From the NCBI GenBank assembly GCA_020849615.1, contig JADLFW010000004.1:124001-188000 (forward strand): a stretch of DNA of 64,000 bases, written 5' to 3'. The notes below the pieces were generated by a model. It saw nothing but the letters and a program-made list of their open reading frames with translations. It was not told where the DNA came from and ran no database searches. Positions 16,710 through 25,328 of this stretch are shown here, piece by piece (the first letter of the stretch is position 1; every line of letters starts with the position of its first letter). The position numbers were made by a program, and so were the translations under genes. This DNA is from Phycisphaerales bacterium. Its GTDB lineage: Bacteria > Planctomycetota > Phycisphaerae > Phycisphaerales > UBA1924.

Positions 16710-17546
16710 CTACCGCCCCTGCTCGGTCCGGGCCGTGATCCACAGTGCGCCATCCCGAAGCTCCAGGTCCAGCAACCGCACCCGACGGCCATCCTCCAGC
16801 CGGATCACCGCGCTACGGGCCAGCGGCTCCTCTCCCTCGAGCACACGCAGCAGAAACCCCACGCCGCCGTGCGCTTCATCCTCCAGCCCGGCCTCCCGCA
16901 TCGCCTCGCGCAGGCGCGGCACCACCCACGAGGCCGGCGCGGGCAGCCGCCCGATCCGCACCCACGAGGCCCGCAGCCACAGCGACCCATCCTCGCGCAG
17001 CTCCGGCACCAGGCTCGCCGAGATCACGCTCACGCCCCCGAAGCCCCCGCCGTGCCGCAGCCGGGCCCCCACCATCACACGGCCCGCTTCGAATCCCGCG
17101 CGGGCCGTCTCCACACGCGCGGGCCAGCGCACCGGCGGGTCGCGGTTCGCCAGCCACCGCGGCAGCTCCTCAGCCAGCCATGCGTTCACATCCTCGCAGC
17201 GCATCGAGACCCGCCACGGCTCGCTCCGCCACGCCTCATCCGGGCCCAGGTCGGCCGCGGTGGGCCGGGCCAGATGGAGCTGGTTGATCACGCTGTTCTG
17301 CAGGCCCGCGCCGGCACCGGATCCGGCGGCCGCAGCGCTGGTCCCGGTCCACCAGCCCGGCTCCATCCGCGACTGCCATACCGCCACGATCAGCAGCGCC
17401 GACAGCAGCGCCACCAGCCCCACCGAGATGGCCGCGAACCGGCGCCGCCAGCGCCCGCCGCCGTCGGGCGCCGATGAAACAAAGACCGGCCCCGAGGTCG
17501 GGGCCGGTCCGGTATCGATCGGAGGTTGGGAATCGCCCGGGGCCAC
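16710..17546 (-). CDS. Membrane-anchored protein, unknown
   Basis: 278 residues if read from GTG 17546. One transmembrane helix near residues 36-55 (FAAISVGLVALLSALLIVAV) is followed by an extracytoplasmic region with no family I can name (MRCEDVNAWLAEELPRWLAN, RLREAMREAGLEDEAHGG). The start is doubtful: no ribosome binding site precedes the GTG, and the first 25 codons coincide with the rpsI terminator (17473-17508). Translation may begin further in, or the gene may be read through from rpsI. It begins 12 bp past the rpsI stop on the same strand. Confidence 0.55.
   Translation of the reverse strand: MAPGDSQPPIDTGPAPTSGPVFVSSAPDGGGRWRRRFAAISVGLVALLSALLIVAVWQSRMEPGWWTGTSAAAAGSGAGAGLQNSVINQLHLARPTAADLGPDEAWRSEPWRVSMRCEDVNAWLAEELPRWLANRDPPVRWPARVETARAGFEAGRVMVGARLRHGGGFGGVSVISASLVPELREDGSLWLRASWVRIGRLPAPASWVVPRLREAMREAGLEDEAHGGVGFLLRVLEGEEPLARSAVIRLEDGRRVRLLDLELRDGALWITARTEQGR
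17473..17508 (-). terminator. rpsI rho-independent terminator
   Basis: On the minus strand ACCGGCCCCGA pairs with TCGGGGCCGGT around a 2-nt loop, then CTTTGTTTC. It lies about 50 bp past the rpsI stop and inside the 5' part of the next minus-strand reading frame. Confidence 0.6.
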
Positions 17547-17557
17547 CGGGCAGTAGA

Positions 17558-18058
17558 TTAGCGCTTCGAGAACTGGAACCGGCGGCGGGCGCCCGCCTGG
17601 CCGTACTTCTTACGCTCGACCTCGCGGGCATCGCGGGTCAGGAAGCCGGCCTCGCGGAAGATCTTGTCCAGGGCCGGGTCGTAGTCCCGCAGGGCCCGGG
17701 CCACCGCCAGCCGCATCGCGCCGGCCTGGCCCATGAACCCGCCGCCGTGCAGCTTGACGCAGACATCGAACTTGCCGAGCACACCGGCGAGCTTGAGCGG
17801 GTGCACGCAGTCGTTGCGGTCACGCTCCTCGGCGAAGTACTCCTCCACCGTCTTCTCCTTGCCGATCGCGCCGACCAGCGTGATCTTGCCATCGCCCTTG
17901 GCGGGCCGCAGGCGGATCCGGGCCACGGCGGTCTTGCGCCGGCCCGTGCCCCACCACCAGCCACGCTTGTCCGCGGGCTTGGCGGCCCGCATGGGCTTGG
18001 GAGCCTCCACCGGAGCCGCCGTCATCGCTTCGCCGCCGCCAATGTTCAGGGTCGTCAT
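17558..18058 (-). CDS. rpsI: 30S ribosomal protein S9
   Basis: 166 residues. The S9 core starts at GTGRRKTAVARIRL and includes GKFDVCVKLHGGGFMGQAGA and LTRDAREVERKKYGQAGARR, ending in FQFSKR. The C-terminal basic tail reaches the P-site tRNA in known ribosomes. The protein has an N-terminal extension of about 35 residues (Ala/Pro/Lys-rich), longer than the roughly 130-residue norm. A GAGGG ribosome binding site precedes the ATG. It follows rplM by 56 bp, the usual rplM-rpsI operon. Confidence 0.97.
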   Translation of the reverse strand: MTTLNIGGGEAMTAAPVEAPKPMRAAKPADKRGWWWGTGRRKTAVARIRLRPAKGDGKITLVGAIGKEKTVEEYFAEERDRNDCVHPLKLAGVLGKFDVCVKLHGGGFMGQAGAMRLAVARALRDYDPALDKIFREAGFLTRDAREVERKKYGQAGARRRFQFSKR

Positions 18059-18114
18059 CGCAGATATCCCTCAGTCGAACTCGGATCGCAGTCGGTGTTC
18101 TCTGGTGTCTTTCT

Positions 18115-18555
18115 TTACCGGGTCACGGCCAGCTCGGCCGGCTTGCTCCCCGTGTGCGGGTGCTCCACGCCGGGATAGACCTTCAGGTTCTTCATGAGTA
18201 CGCGGCTGAGGCGGTTCTTGGGGAGCATGCGCCGCACCGCATCCTCGATCAGCCGCTCGGGGTGCGTCTGGCGGACCTGACCGAAGGTCTGGGTCTTCAG
18301 GCCGCTGGGGAACTCGGTATACCACTTGCGGAGCCGCTGCTCGGCCTTGCGGCCCGTCAGCTCCACCTTGGAAGCGTTGGTCACGATCACGTAGTCGCCG
18401 CTGACGACGTGGGGCGTGTAGTCCGGGCGGTGCTTGCCCATCAGGACGATGGCGATCTCGGCGGCCAGGCGCCCCAGCGGGATGCCATCCGCATCCACGA
18501 TCCGCCAGTTCTGCTTGATCTCACCGGGCTTGGCGTAGTAAGTCTGCCGACGCAT
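18115..18555 (-). CDS. rplM: 50S ribosomal protein L13
   Basis: 146 residues, the normal length. L13 signatures include WRIVDADGIPLGRLAAEIA, LMGKHRPDYTPHVVSGDYV and RMLPKNRLSRVLMKNLKVYP. GGAGG lies 5 nt before the ATG. It is the first gene of the rplM-rpsI operon and binds 23S rRNA early in large-subunit assembly. Confidence 0.97.
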   Translation of the reverse strand: MRRQTYYAKPGEIKQNWRIVDADGIPLGRLAAEIAIVLMGKHRPDYTPHVVSGDYVIVTNASKVELTGRKAEQRLRKWYTEFPSGLKTQTFGQVRQTHPERLIEDAVRRMLPKNRLSRVLMKNLKVYPGVEHPHTGSKPAELAVTR

Positions 18556-18861
18556 GCGATCCTCCGACCTTCCGGACTGGCGGTGCCGCCACCCCGACGT
18601 GAAGAGGCCCTCGCCACGGCTCGATGCCGGAACTGGGGCCTGAAGCCTTCCAACTCGCCGCCTACCGGGCGGGGCGGGCCGGGCTCAACGCCCGGCAAAC
18701 TTGGTTCCAACCTCTGAACTCCGGTCCCGCGGGCCTCCCAGCCAAACGGAGCCAAGTTCAGAGCCCGGAAGCGTAGGCCCGGGCCGGGGCGGGTCAACCT
18801 CGACCCACGCTTCGGTCGACCGGACACCATCCGAACAAAGAGCCCGCTTAGACTGGTCCCG
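18556..18861. other. Divergent upstream region of rplM and a zinc-ribbon gene
   Basis: About 300 bp with no supported gene. It must hold the rplM-rpsI promoter on the minus strand, which I could not place with confidence. On the plus strand TAGACT (18849-18854) sits 7 nt before the next ATG. Confidence 0.4.
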
Positions 18862-19488
18862 ATGAGTGCGCCCGCCGGTCAACCAGTCGAGACCTTCACC
18901 CCGGCCGAGGCGGCCTCGGACCCCCTCCAAGTCTACCTCGCCTCACGCGATGTCGGCTGCCCGCACTGCCACTACAACCTCCGCGGAGTCACCGCCCCCG
19001 CCTGCCCCGAGTGCGGCCGGGCCATCGAGCTCCAGCTCGCCGGGGTCCGCCGCTACTGGGTGCCGCCCATCTTCATGTTCCTGGCCTTCGGCTGGATGCT
19101 CATCGCCGGAAGCATGAATACGTACCGCAATGTCAACTATGCCTGGAACGCCGCGAGTCGCGTCAGCACGATCTACTTCGGCTCGACAACGACGATCGTC
19201 CGCCCCGGTGTCACCATCACGACGGGCCCCACCGGCTCGCTTCAGATCTCGCAATCGGGCTTCAGTTCCGGGCCGAGCTGGTCCAACGTCAGCGCCGACA
19301 TCTGGATCCGACTCGCCTGGTCCACCTTCCTCATTCTCGCCGCCATCCTCGGCCTCGCCATCCTGTGGCGGCACCTCTCCAAACCGCTGTCGGCCCGCGC
19401 GTGGGCCCGGGCCCGTCTGCTCGCGATCTGCGCCTTCACGATCTACGCCGGGTTCCACCTCTACTGGTTCGCTATCGAAATGCTGTGA
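18862..19488 (+). CDS. Zinc-ribbon membrane protein of the YNLRG type (second copy)
   Basis: 208 residues. Near residues 30-60 the motif CPHCHYNLRG is followed by CPECGRAIEL, the same zinc-ribbon pattern as in the protein at 8234-8743. Three membrane helices follow: WVPPIFMFLAFGWMLIAGSM, LAWSTFLILAAILGLAILW and LLAICAFTIYAGFHLYWFAI. Between the first two is a Ser/Thr-rich region likely outside the membrane. Apart from the Cys motif the two copies are not close in sequence, so they are old paralogues. TAGACT lies 7 nt before the ATG and no ribosome binding site is seen. Function unknown. Confidence 0.7.
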   Translation: MSAPAGQPVETFTPAEAASDPLQVYLASRDVGCPHCHYNLRGVTAPACPECGRAIELQLAGVRRYWVPPIFMFLAFGWMLIAGSMNTYRNVNYAWNAASRVSTIYFGSTTTIVRPGVTITTGPTGSLQISQSGFSSGPSWSNVSADIWIRLAWSTFLILAAILGLAILWRHLSKPLSARAWARARLLAICAFTIYAGFHLYWFAIEML

Positions 19489-19501
19489 AGAGAAGTGTCT
19501 C

Positions 19502-20599
19502 CTACTGAGCGCCCAGGACTTCCTCGCAGATCTTCATCGCGGGTTCGACTGTCTGCGTGAGGTCGTGCGTCATCGCGCCGGGGGGGACGGTGTAACGCTC
19601 AAACTCCGGGCCCAGCGCGGCCCGCACCTCGGCGCGGACCGGTGTATTGTGCGAATCCGACTCGGCGAGCATCCGCTCCACATCCGGGGAGAGCACGAAC
19701 TCGATGAAGACCCGGCCCGCGCCCGGGTTGGGCCCGCCCTTGATGAGCGCGATCGTGTTGGGGATCACCAGCGTCCCGGTCGGCCTGAGATTTGATACGA
19801 AATCGGCGGCCACGCGCGCGGGATCGGTCGGGCCAGGGAGCGCGGGCTGGCCCGCGTTTTCCATCACACACTCCACGGCCCAGCCCTCGCGCTGGCCCGT
19901 CCACACATCATCGGAGTCGGTGAGTCCCACATCGATCTCGCCATCCGCGATGGCCCGCACGACGGCGGAGTTGCCGCTGTAGAGCCGCAGGCCGTTGTCC
20001 TTCATCGCGGACAGCCACGCCCGGAAGCCCTCCGGGCCCCAGGCTGCGCACAGAAACGCCATGTGGGCCCGCGTGGTGCCGAACTGCGGGCGGGCCATGC
20101 CGATGCGGCCCTTCCACTGCGGGCTCGTGAGGTCGGTGAGCCGCTGCGGGAGCTGCGCGGCCGGCAGGCGCTTGGAGCTGTACGCGATCACCCGGGCCCG
20201 CTGCGCAAAGGCGTGGAAGTGCAGGTCAGGATCGATCGCCGGCAGGCCCGGCGGCGCGCCGCTGGGTTCGAACAGGCCCTGCTGATTCATGAGGGCGGTG
20301 CCCAGCGCCTCGTTGGACCACCAGACGTCGGCCCGGGGGCTTTCTTTCTCGGAGAGCAGCCGCTGCACCAGGCCCGTCGTCTTGGTCGCCTCGGTGTCGC
20401 CGACGATCCGCACCTTCACGGGGTGGCGCTGCTCGAAAGCGGCGATGACCTCCCGCAGCAGCGGATCATCGACCGAGGAGTACAGCACCAGCTCGCCCGG
20501 CGCGGGCCGCTTCTCGCAGCCGCTGAACGGATTCACCGCGAAGGCGCAAAGCGCACAAACAAGAACAATCGCTCGGGAAAGGATGCGATCCGGCAGCAT
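19502..20599 (-). CDS. Iron(III)-type ABC transporter substrate-binding lipoprotein, orphan
   Basis: 365 residues from ATG 20599. A lipoprotein signal ends in the lipobox NPFSGC. The mature part matches periplasmic iron-binding proteins (FbpA/FutA type): ELVLYSSVDDPLLREVIAAF, FEQRHPVKVRIVGDTEATKT, VWWSNEALGTALMNQQGL, GEIDVGLTDSDDVW and VFIEFVLSPDVERMLAESDS. No permease or ATPase gene lies nearby, so its transporter must be elsewhere. The reading frame is open to 20707, but ATG 20599 is the start that exposes the signal peptide, and TATGCT (minus strand, 20606-20611) lies 6 nt upstream of it. The feoAB genes 11 kb away serve ferrous iron. Confidence 0.78.
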   Translation of the reverse strand: MLPDRILSRAIVLVCALCAFAVNPFSGCEKRPAPGELVLYSSVDDPLLREVIAAFEQRHPVKVRIVGDTEATKTTGLVQRLLSEKESPRADVWWSNEALGTALMNQQGLFEPSGAPPGLPAIDPDLHFHAFAQRARVIAYSSKRLPAAQLPQRLTDLTSPQWKGRIGMARPQFGTTRAHMAFLCAAWGPEGFRAWLSAMKDNGLRLYSGNSAVVRAIADGEIDVGLTDSDDVWTGQREGWAVECVMENAGQPALPGPTDPARVAADFVSNLRPTGTLVIPNTIALIKGGPNPGAGRVFIEFVLSPDVERMLAESDSHNTPVRAEVRAALGPEFERYTVPPGAMTHDLTQTVEPAMKICEEVLGAQ

Positions 20600-20751
20600 G
20601 CCGGGAGCATACCGCCGGGCCCGGACGCTGTCGGGTGGCTTCCGGGGGTGCCGCTGGCAAAAAAAGCATGTCGCATCCGCCGCGGTTCCTGCGAAGGCCA
20701 TGCGCACATGCCGGCTTCTCTGTGTTGTCGGCGCTTCTGTCGTGAATCTTC

Positions 20752-22566
20752 CTACTTCTTCCCAGCATCCTTGGCATCGGGGGCCGGGGGCTGGGCCGGC
20801 GCGGGCTTGGCGGGCTCGGCCTTGGGCTTGGCCCGTTCACCGAGCGTGCCGAAGTAGCTTTTGATGGCCGAGTGCAGCTCGGGGTCGATCTGCATGCTCT
20901 CCATGGCCTCGGTGGCCGACTGGCTGGCCGCTTCGACCGCCGACTCGTAGGCCTGCCGGGATTCACCGCGGACCTGCTCGCCGTAGACGAGCCGCGAGCC
21001 GATGATCGGCCCGGCCGTCGTCTTTGAGCTGGCCTTCTTCTTCTCGACGGTGTAGTCGGCGGCCTCAGCGCCGAGGTTGCCGCCCTGGCCGCGGCCGGGC
21101 CCGCCCTTGCCGTTGCCGCGGTTGCGCTCTTCGCCGGCGGCCCATTCGCCGGTCTTCTCCGGCCCCATCATGTCGCCATCGCTCTCGCCTTCTCCCTTGC
21201 CGAGGCACTGGCCCAGCTCGGCGAGTTGGCTGTTGGCCTCATCGAGCGCGGCGTCGAGCGCGGCCATGTCACCCTGCATCTGCTCCATCTGCGAGAGCTG
21301 GGCGCCCATGGCCTCCATGCCCTGCATGCCCTCGGGGTTCATGCCCTGCTGCGACATGCCGCTGGCGCACTGCGACATGGCCTGCGACATCTGGCCCATC
21401 TTGTCGGAGGCCTGCTTCTGGGCCATCGCCATCTTCATGAGCTTCTCGCGCTGCTCGGGCGAGAGGTTCGCCAGGTCCTGCAGCGCCTTCTGCAGCTCCT
21501 CGGCGCTGGCGCCCTTCTTGGCGAGGTCGGCCGCCTTCTTGGGGTCCAGCCCGGCCTTCTCGAGCTGCTTGGCCAGCTCCTCCTGGTCGGCGGCGACCTT
21601 GTCCATCTGCTGGGCCAGGCTCTTCATCTGCTCCTTGAGCTTCTCGGCGTCCTTCTCGGACATCGAGCCCTCGGCGAGCTTCTGCTGAAGCTTGTCGAGC
21701 TCCTCCTGGGCCTTGTCGAAGTTGCCGCGAGCGAGCTGGCGGGAGAGCTCCGAGAGCGGGCCATCGCCGGGCTGCTTGAGCTTCTCGACGGCATCGCGCA
21801 TCGCCTTGAGCTGCTCGCCCTTCTCGTTGTCGCGCAGCTCCTTCAGACGGTCGGACAGGTCGGTGAGCTTGCGCACCGCGGCCCGCTGGATATCCTCGGG
21901 CTTCTGCGGATCGCCAGGAGTCTGCACATCCTCCTTGTCGGCCTCCTCGGGCGTCAGGTCGACCTTGGCCTGCGACAGCATGTCCTGGAGCTTCTTCTCC
22001 TTCGCGGCGACATCGGCCTTCACCTCGATCAGCTGCTGCTTCTGCTGCTGGACCGCCTGCTTCTTCTTCAGCAGGCCCAGCACATCGACCGCCGGCATCG
22101 ACATCCACAGGATCATCAGCGCCAGCGCCGCGCCGAAGGGCACGGGCCAGAGCCTCGGCGCCGTGATCGGGATCGCCTGCCCCACCTTCACCGCCACCGC
22201 CCGCTGCCGGGCCGTCTCGACCACCACCTCAGACCAGGGGTCATCCTTCGCGGACTCCACGCACAGCGCAGTCGAGAGCGCCTCGCGCAGCCCGGCCCGC
22301 TCATCGAGCTCGCGCGCTGCGCCCAGGAGCCGGGCCCGGCGGCACGCGCTCCAGACCACCGCAGCCACCAGCGCCGCCGCCGGGGCGGCGATGAAGATCT
22401 TCAGCCAGGCGTCGCCGGACCAGTCGAGCCCGAAGAGCCGCTCGGTGAACCGGGCCAGGATCAGCCCCGAGAGCGCCACCGTCAGCGTCACCGCCAGCGT
22501 GCGCAGCACATCGATCAGGAACAGGCGCCGGGCGGCGGCTCGAACAACCTGGCGGATGCTGTCCAT
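20752..22566 (-). CDS. Large membrane-anchored coiled-coil protein (DUF4175-like)
   Basis: 604 residues from ATG 22566, with GGAG 7 nt upstream. The N-terminal 180 residues contain three likely helices (VLRTLAVTLTVALSGLILAR, IFIAAPAAALVAAVVWSACR, LWPVPFGAALALMILWMSMP). Residues about 190-480 are almost continuous coiled coil, rich in Lys, Glu, Gln, Ala and Leu (KKKQAVQQQKQQLIEV, EELAKQLEKAGLDPKKA). A Met/Gln-rich and then Gly-rich linker leads to an Ala/Pro/Lys-rich end. The plan resembles the large DUF4175-type proteins next to MoxR/VWA genes in other bacteria, but no such genes occur here. The open frame continues to 24036 only as an overlap with a plus-strand gene. Likely structural, in or across the inner membrane. 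Confidence 0.7.
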   Translation of the reverse strand: MDSIRQVVRAAARRLFLIDVLRTLAVTLTVALSGLILARFTERLFGLDWSGDAWLKIFIAAPAAALVAAVVWSACRRARLLGAARELDERAGLREALSTALCVESAKDDPWSEVVVETARQRAVAVKVGQAIPITAPRLWPVPFGAALALMILWMSMPAVDVLGLLKKKQAVQQQKQQLIEVKADVAAKEKKLQDMLSQAKVDLTPEEADKEDVQTPGDPQKPEDIQRAAVRKLTDLSDRLKELRDNEKGEQLKAMRDAVEKLKQPGDGPLSELSRQLARGNFDKAQEELDKLQQKLAEGSMSEKDAEKLKEQMKSLAQQMDKVAADQEELAKQLEKAGLDPKKAADLAKKGASAEELQKALQDLANLSPEQREKLMKMAMAQKQASDKMGQMSQAMSQCASGMSQQGMNPEGMQGMEAMGAQLSQMEQMQGDMAALDAALDEANSQLAELGQCLGKGEGESDGDMMGPEKTGEWAAGEERNRGNGKGGPGRGQGGNLGAEAADYTVEKKKASSKTTAGPIIGSRLVYGEQVRGESRQAYESAVEAASQSATEAMESMQIDPELHSAIKSYFGTLGERAKPKAEPAKPAPAQPPAPDAKDAGKK

Positions 22567-22773
22567 GCAATTCTCCGGGGTTGCTCGGGGCGCAACCCTG
22601 ACGAAATCGGCGGGAATCCCCTGTTTGATACAGACTACCCGTAGAGAAGTTCGGAACAAGGCCGGGCCGGTTGCGACCGCGTGACAATTCCATCCTAACA
22701 AAGCCCGCTCCGCCTCCCCGGTTGGTCCGATCCATATTCTGTCCGCATCGAACCCAACACCATCCAGCGCGAC

Positions 22774-24057
22774 TTGGAGCGGGTCGAGCGCACGGACCTT
22801 CGCGGCCAGCGGCTGCACCTGCTCTTCGGGATGCTCTCCTGTGCCCTGCTCGCAGCGCCGACGAGCCTGGTGGAGTTCGCCATCATCCCGGTCGGCCTGT
22901 TCTGGATCATCCGCTGGCCGTGGATGTGGCCCGCGGCCCGGTGGTCGTTCGCTACGCCTGTGTTTCTCGCGGCCCTCGCCTTCACCGCATGGCAGGCGAT
23001 CTCGCTCTCCTGGAGCGGCGATCCGCGCGTCGGCATCGAGGAGTTCGGGACGGCCCGGTTCGCCTGGGGCCTCGTGATGCTCTACCCGGTGCTCAACCGC
23101 GGGCGCGGCTTCGTGCTGGCGCTGGCGCTGGGGTTCCTGGCGGGAAACCTGTCGCAGCTCCTCCACGCCGCCGGGCGACAATGGCACATCGACTGGCTGA
23201 CCTGGCCGCGCAGGCCCGACCGCAACTCCGGCTGGTGGGACCCCGCCGTGGGCGGCACGCTGCTGGTGGCGGCGCTGGGCCTGCATTTGCCGGTCGCGTT
23301 CATGGGCCGGGGGCGGGCCCGTCGAGTCGCCGGCATCATGACCGTCATCACCCTCTTCGCCATCTTCGCGACCGGCACGCGCGGCGCCTGGATCGGCGGC
23401 CTCGCCCTCACGGCACTGGCCGCGCTGGTCGCGATCGCGCGGATCCGCCCGCGTCGCCGCGCGGGCCTGACGCTCGTCTCCGCCGCGGCCGTCGTCATCA
23501 TCGCCGCCGGGCTCGCCTGGTTCAGCGCCGGCGAATCCATCCGCGCCCGTTTCGAGGCGGGCCGCGCTGAAGTCCGCAGCGCCCTGGTCGAGGGCAACTA
23601 CAACACCGACACCGGCGCCCGCCTCGCCATGGCCGGCTGGGCCTGGCGGCTCTTCACCGAGCACCCCGTCCGCGGCGTCGGCGTCGGCGGCTATCGCCCG
23701 GCGGTCGAAGACCTGCTCCGCCGCCAGGGCGTCGATCCCGCCTCGCGAGCCCTGCACGACCACGCCCACAACGCCCTCCTTCACGCCCTGGCCACGACGG
23801 GCCTGGTGGGCGCCGCGCTGCTGATCGCGATGCTGGCGACCGGCCTGCGCGGGCTGATCCGCACAGCGCTCCGCGAAGGCCCCGGCACCTACGCCGCCGG
23901 ACCGCTCTTCGCCATGACGGGGCTGGTACTCATGACTCCCTTCGACGCCTTCCAGGTCAACACCCAGACCGCAGCGCTGATGTGGCTCTTCCTCGGCCTT
24001 GGCGCTGCGCCCAACGCGCGAGCATCCGCCGAACACGAGCCGGGCCCGGCCGCATGA
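22774..24057 (+). CDS. O-antigen ligase/polymerase-like membrane protein
   Basis: 427 residues if TTG 22774 is the start; ATG 22831 is the next choice and would keep all helices. There are about ten hydrophobic helices. The Wzy/WaaL-type region is visible as FATGTRGAWIGGLALTALAA and later HPVRGVGVGGYRPA with a large loop (DHAHNALLHALATTGLVGAA). This family joins or polymerises lipid-linked glycans on the periplasmic face. The next gene overlaps it by 4 bp (ATGA), so the two are translationally coupled and probably act in one glycan pathway. Confidence 0.75.
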   Translation: MERVERTDLRGQRLHLLFGMLSCALLAAPTSLVEFAIIPVGLFWIIRWPWMWPAARWSFATPVFLAALAFTAWQAISLSWSGDPRVGIEEFGTARFAWGLVMLYPVLNRGRGFVLALALGFLAGNLSQLLHAAGRQWHIDWLTWPRRPDRNSGWWDPAVGGTLLVAALGLHLPVAFMGRGRARRVAGIMTVITLFAIFATGTRGAWIGGLALTALAALVAIARIRPRRRAGLTLVSAAAVVIIAAGLAWFSAGESIRARFEAGRAEVRSALVEGNYNTDTGARLAMAGWAWRLFTEHPVRGVGVGGYRPAVEDLLRRQGVDPASRALHDHAHNALLHALATTGLVGAALLIAMLATGLRGLIRTALREGPGTYAAGPLFAMTGLVLMTPFDAFQVNTQTAALMWLFLGLGAAPNARASAEHEPGPAA

Positions 24058-25193
24058 AGATCCTCATCCTCGCCGAATACATCCGCCGCATGCCTTGGTC
24101 GTCGAGCGCCTGGGCCGGCGAGCTGGCGCGCGGGCTCTCGGCCCGGGGACACGAGGTAACGATCGCGTGCGATGGGCTGGATGACCCGGCCGCGCTCGAA
24201 GGACTTGGGCTGCGCGTGCGCAGGCCCGTCCGCACTGTGCGGGGCTCCGACCCCATCGGCTTTCAGCGCTGGGCCTTCGCGATGCGGAAGCGGATGAGCG
24301 ATCACGCCTCGATCTCCCTCACACCCTGGTGCGCGGGTGATGTCTGGATCCGGCTTGATGCCGATTCCACCGCCGCGATCTTCCGGTCGCTCCGCGCCAA
24401 TCGTCCGCTCACCGCACTGCTCGAACTGGCGCACTGCCCGTGGATTCTCGCCGCCCTCAACGCCGAGGCCCGGGCGGTGCGCACGGCCGGGCCCGTGCGG
24501 CAGCTCCGTTTCGCGGCCAACGCCGCCGAAGATGAGTCTCATGCGCTCCTGTTCGCCAGCAGGCTGCCGCGACCGGATGAGGCCCAAGTCTTGCTGTGGC
24601 GGGCCCGCGTCCGCGAAGCCCTCGGCATCAACCCCTCCCGCGAGGTGCTGCTCCTGTCGGCGATGGAGGTGGATGCGCCGGCGCTGGAGGCGTTCCTCGC
24701 GGGTGTGGCCCGGCTGCGGCGCCGCGGGCCCGGCATCTCGCCGGTGGTTCTCGCCGCGAGCCGCCGCTCGTACTCGGTGTCGCGGGCCGCGGCCCGCGCC
24801 GGTTGCGAGCCCGGCACGGTGCGGCACATCGGCTCCACCGCGCGGATCGAATGCGCCCTGGCGGCCTGCGATGCCGCGGTGGTGCCCGGGCCCGACCGCG
24901 GGGCCTCGGCCGGCGCGCGGTTCCTGGCCGATGCCCTGCGCACGGGCCGGCCCGTGCTGGCCCACCGAAAGGCGCCGGGGGCTTCACTGCTCGAGCCGGC
25001 CCACTTCGGCACGGCGCCGCTGGGCCTGCTCACCGACGCCGGCACCGCGGAGAACTGGGCCGCGCTCCTGGAGACCGCGTTCAGCGACGGCTGGATCGCC
25101 CGTGCTCAGCGCGCCGCCCGTGACGCCGGGCCCGCGCTCTCGATCGATGGCCTGCTCGATCGGCTCGAGCGTCACCTGGTGCGCCGCCGCTGA
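24054..25193 (+). CDS. GT4-like glycosyltransferase
   Basis: 379 residues from ATG 24054, which overlaps the preceding stop. It begins MKILILAEYIRRMPWSSSAW followed by WAGELARGLSARGHEVTIAC, the usual GT-B N-terminal half. The C-terminal half is weaker than in the family: IGSTARIECALAACDAAVVP and GARFLADALRTGRPVLAHRK stand where donor-binding residues are expected, and there is no clear E-x7-E. It may be a diverged or inactive glycosyltransferase. Coupling to the ligase-like gene points to surface-glycan synthesis. Confidence 0.65.
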   Translation: MKILILAEYIRRMPWSSSAWAGELARGLSARGHEVTIACDGLDDPAALEGLGLRVRRPVRTVRGSDPIGFQRWAFAMRKRMSDHASISLTPWCAGDVWIRLDADSTAAIFRSLRANRPLTALLELAHCPWILAALNAEARAVRTAGPVRQLRFAANAAEDESHALLFASRLPRPDEAQVLLWRARVREALGINPSREVLLLSAMEVDAPALEAFLAGVARLRRRGPGISPVVLAASRRSYSVSRAAARAGCEPGTVRHIGSTARIECALAACDAAVVPGPDRGASAGARFLADALRTGRPVLAHRKAPGASLLEPAHFGTAPLGLLTDAGTAENWAALLETAFSDGWIARAQRAARDAGPALSIDGLLDRLERHLVRRR

Positions 25194-25328
25194 GACCGCA
25201 TCGCAACGCTGGGGATCAGGGCGGATTCCCCTGCGCGATCGCCTTCCGTCGTGACCGCTTGATCCGCTAAGGTGCGAAACAGCGGTGGACGGCGCTCCGG
25301 GCCCGCCCCGCAGAAGGGAAGGCATTCC

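Noticed and set aside
22567..24036. 490-codon N-terminal extension of the coiled-coil gene
   Set aside because: It covers the 22774-24057 gene on the other strand and reads as low-complexity Gly/Arg/Gln. ATG 22566 has a ribosome binding site and starts a sensible membrane protein.
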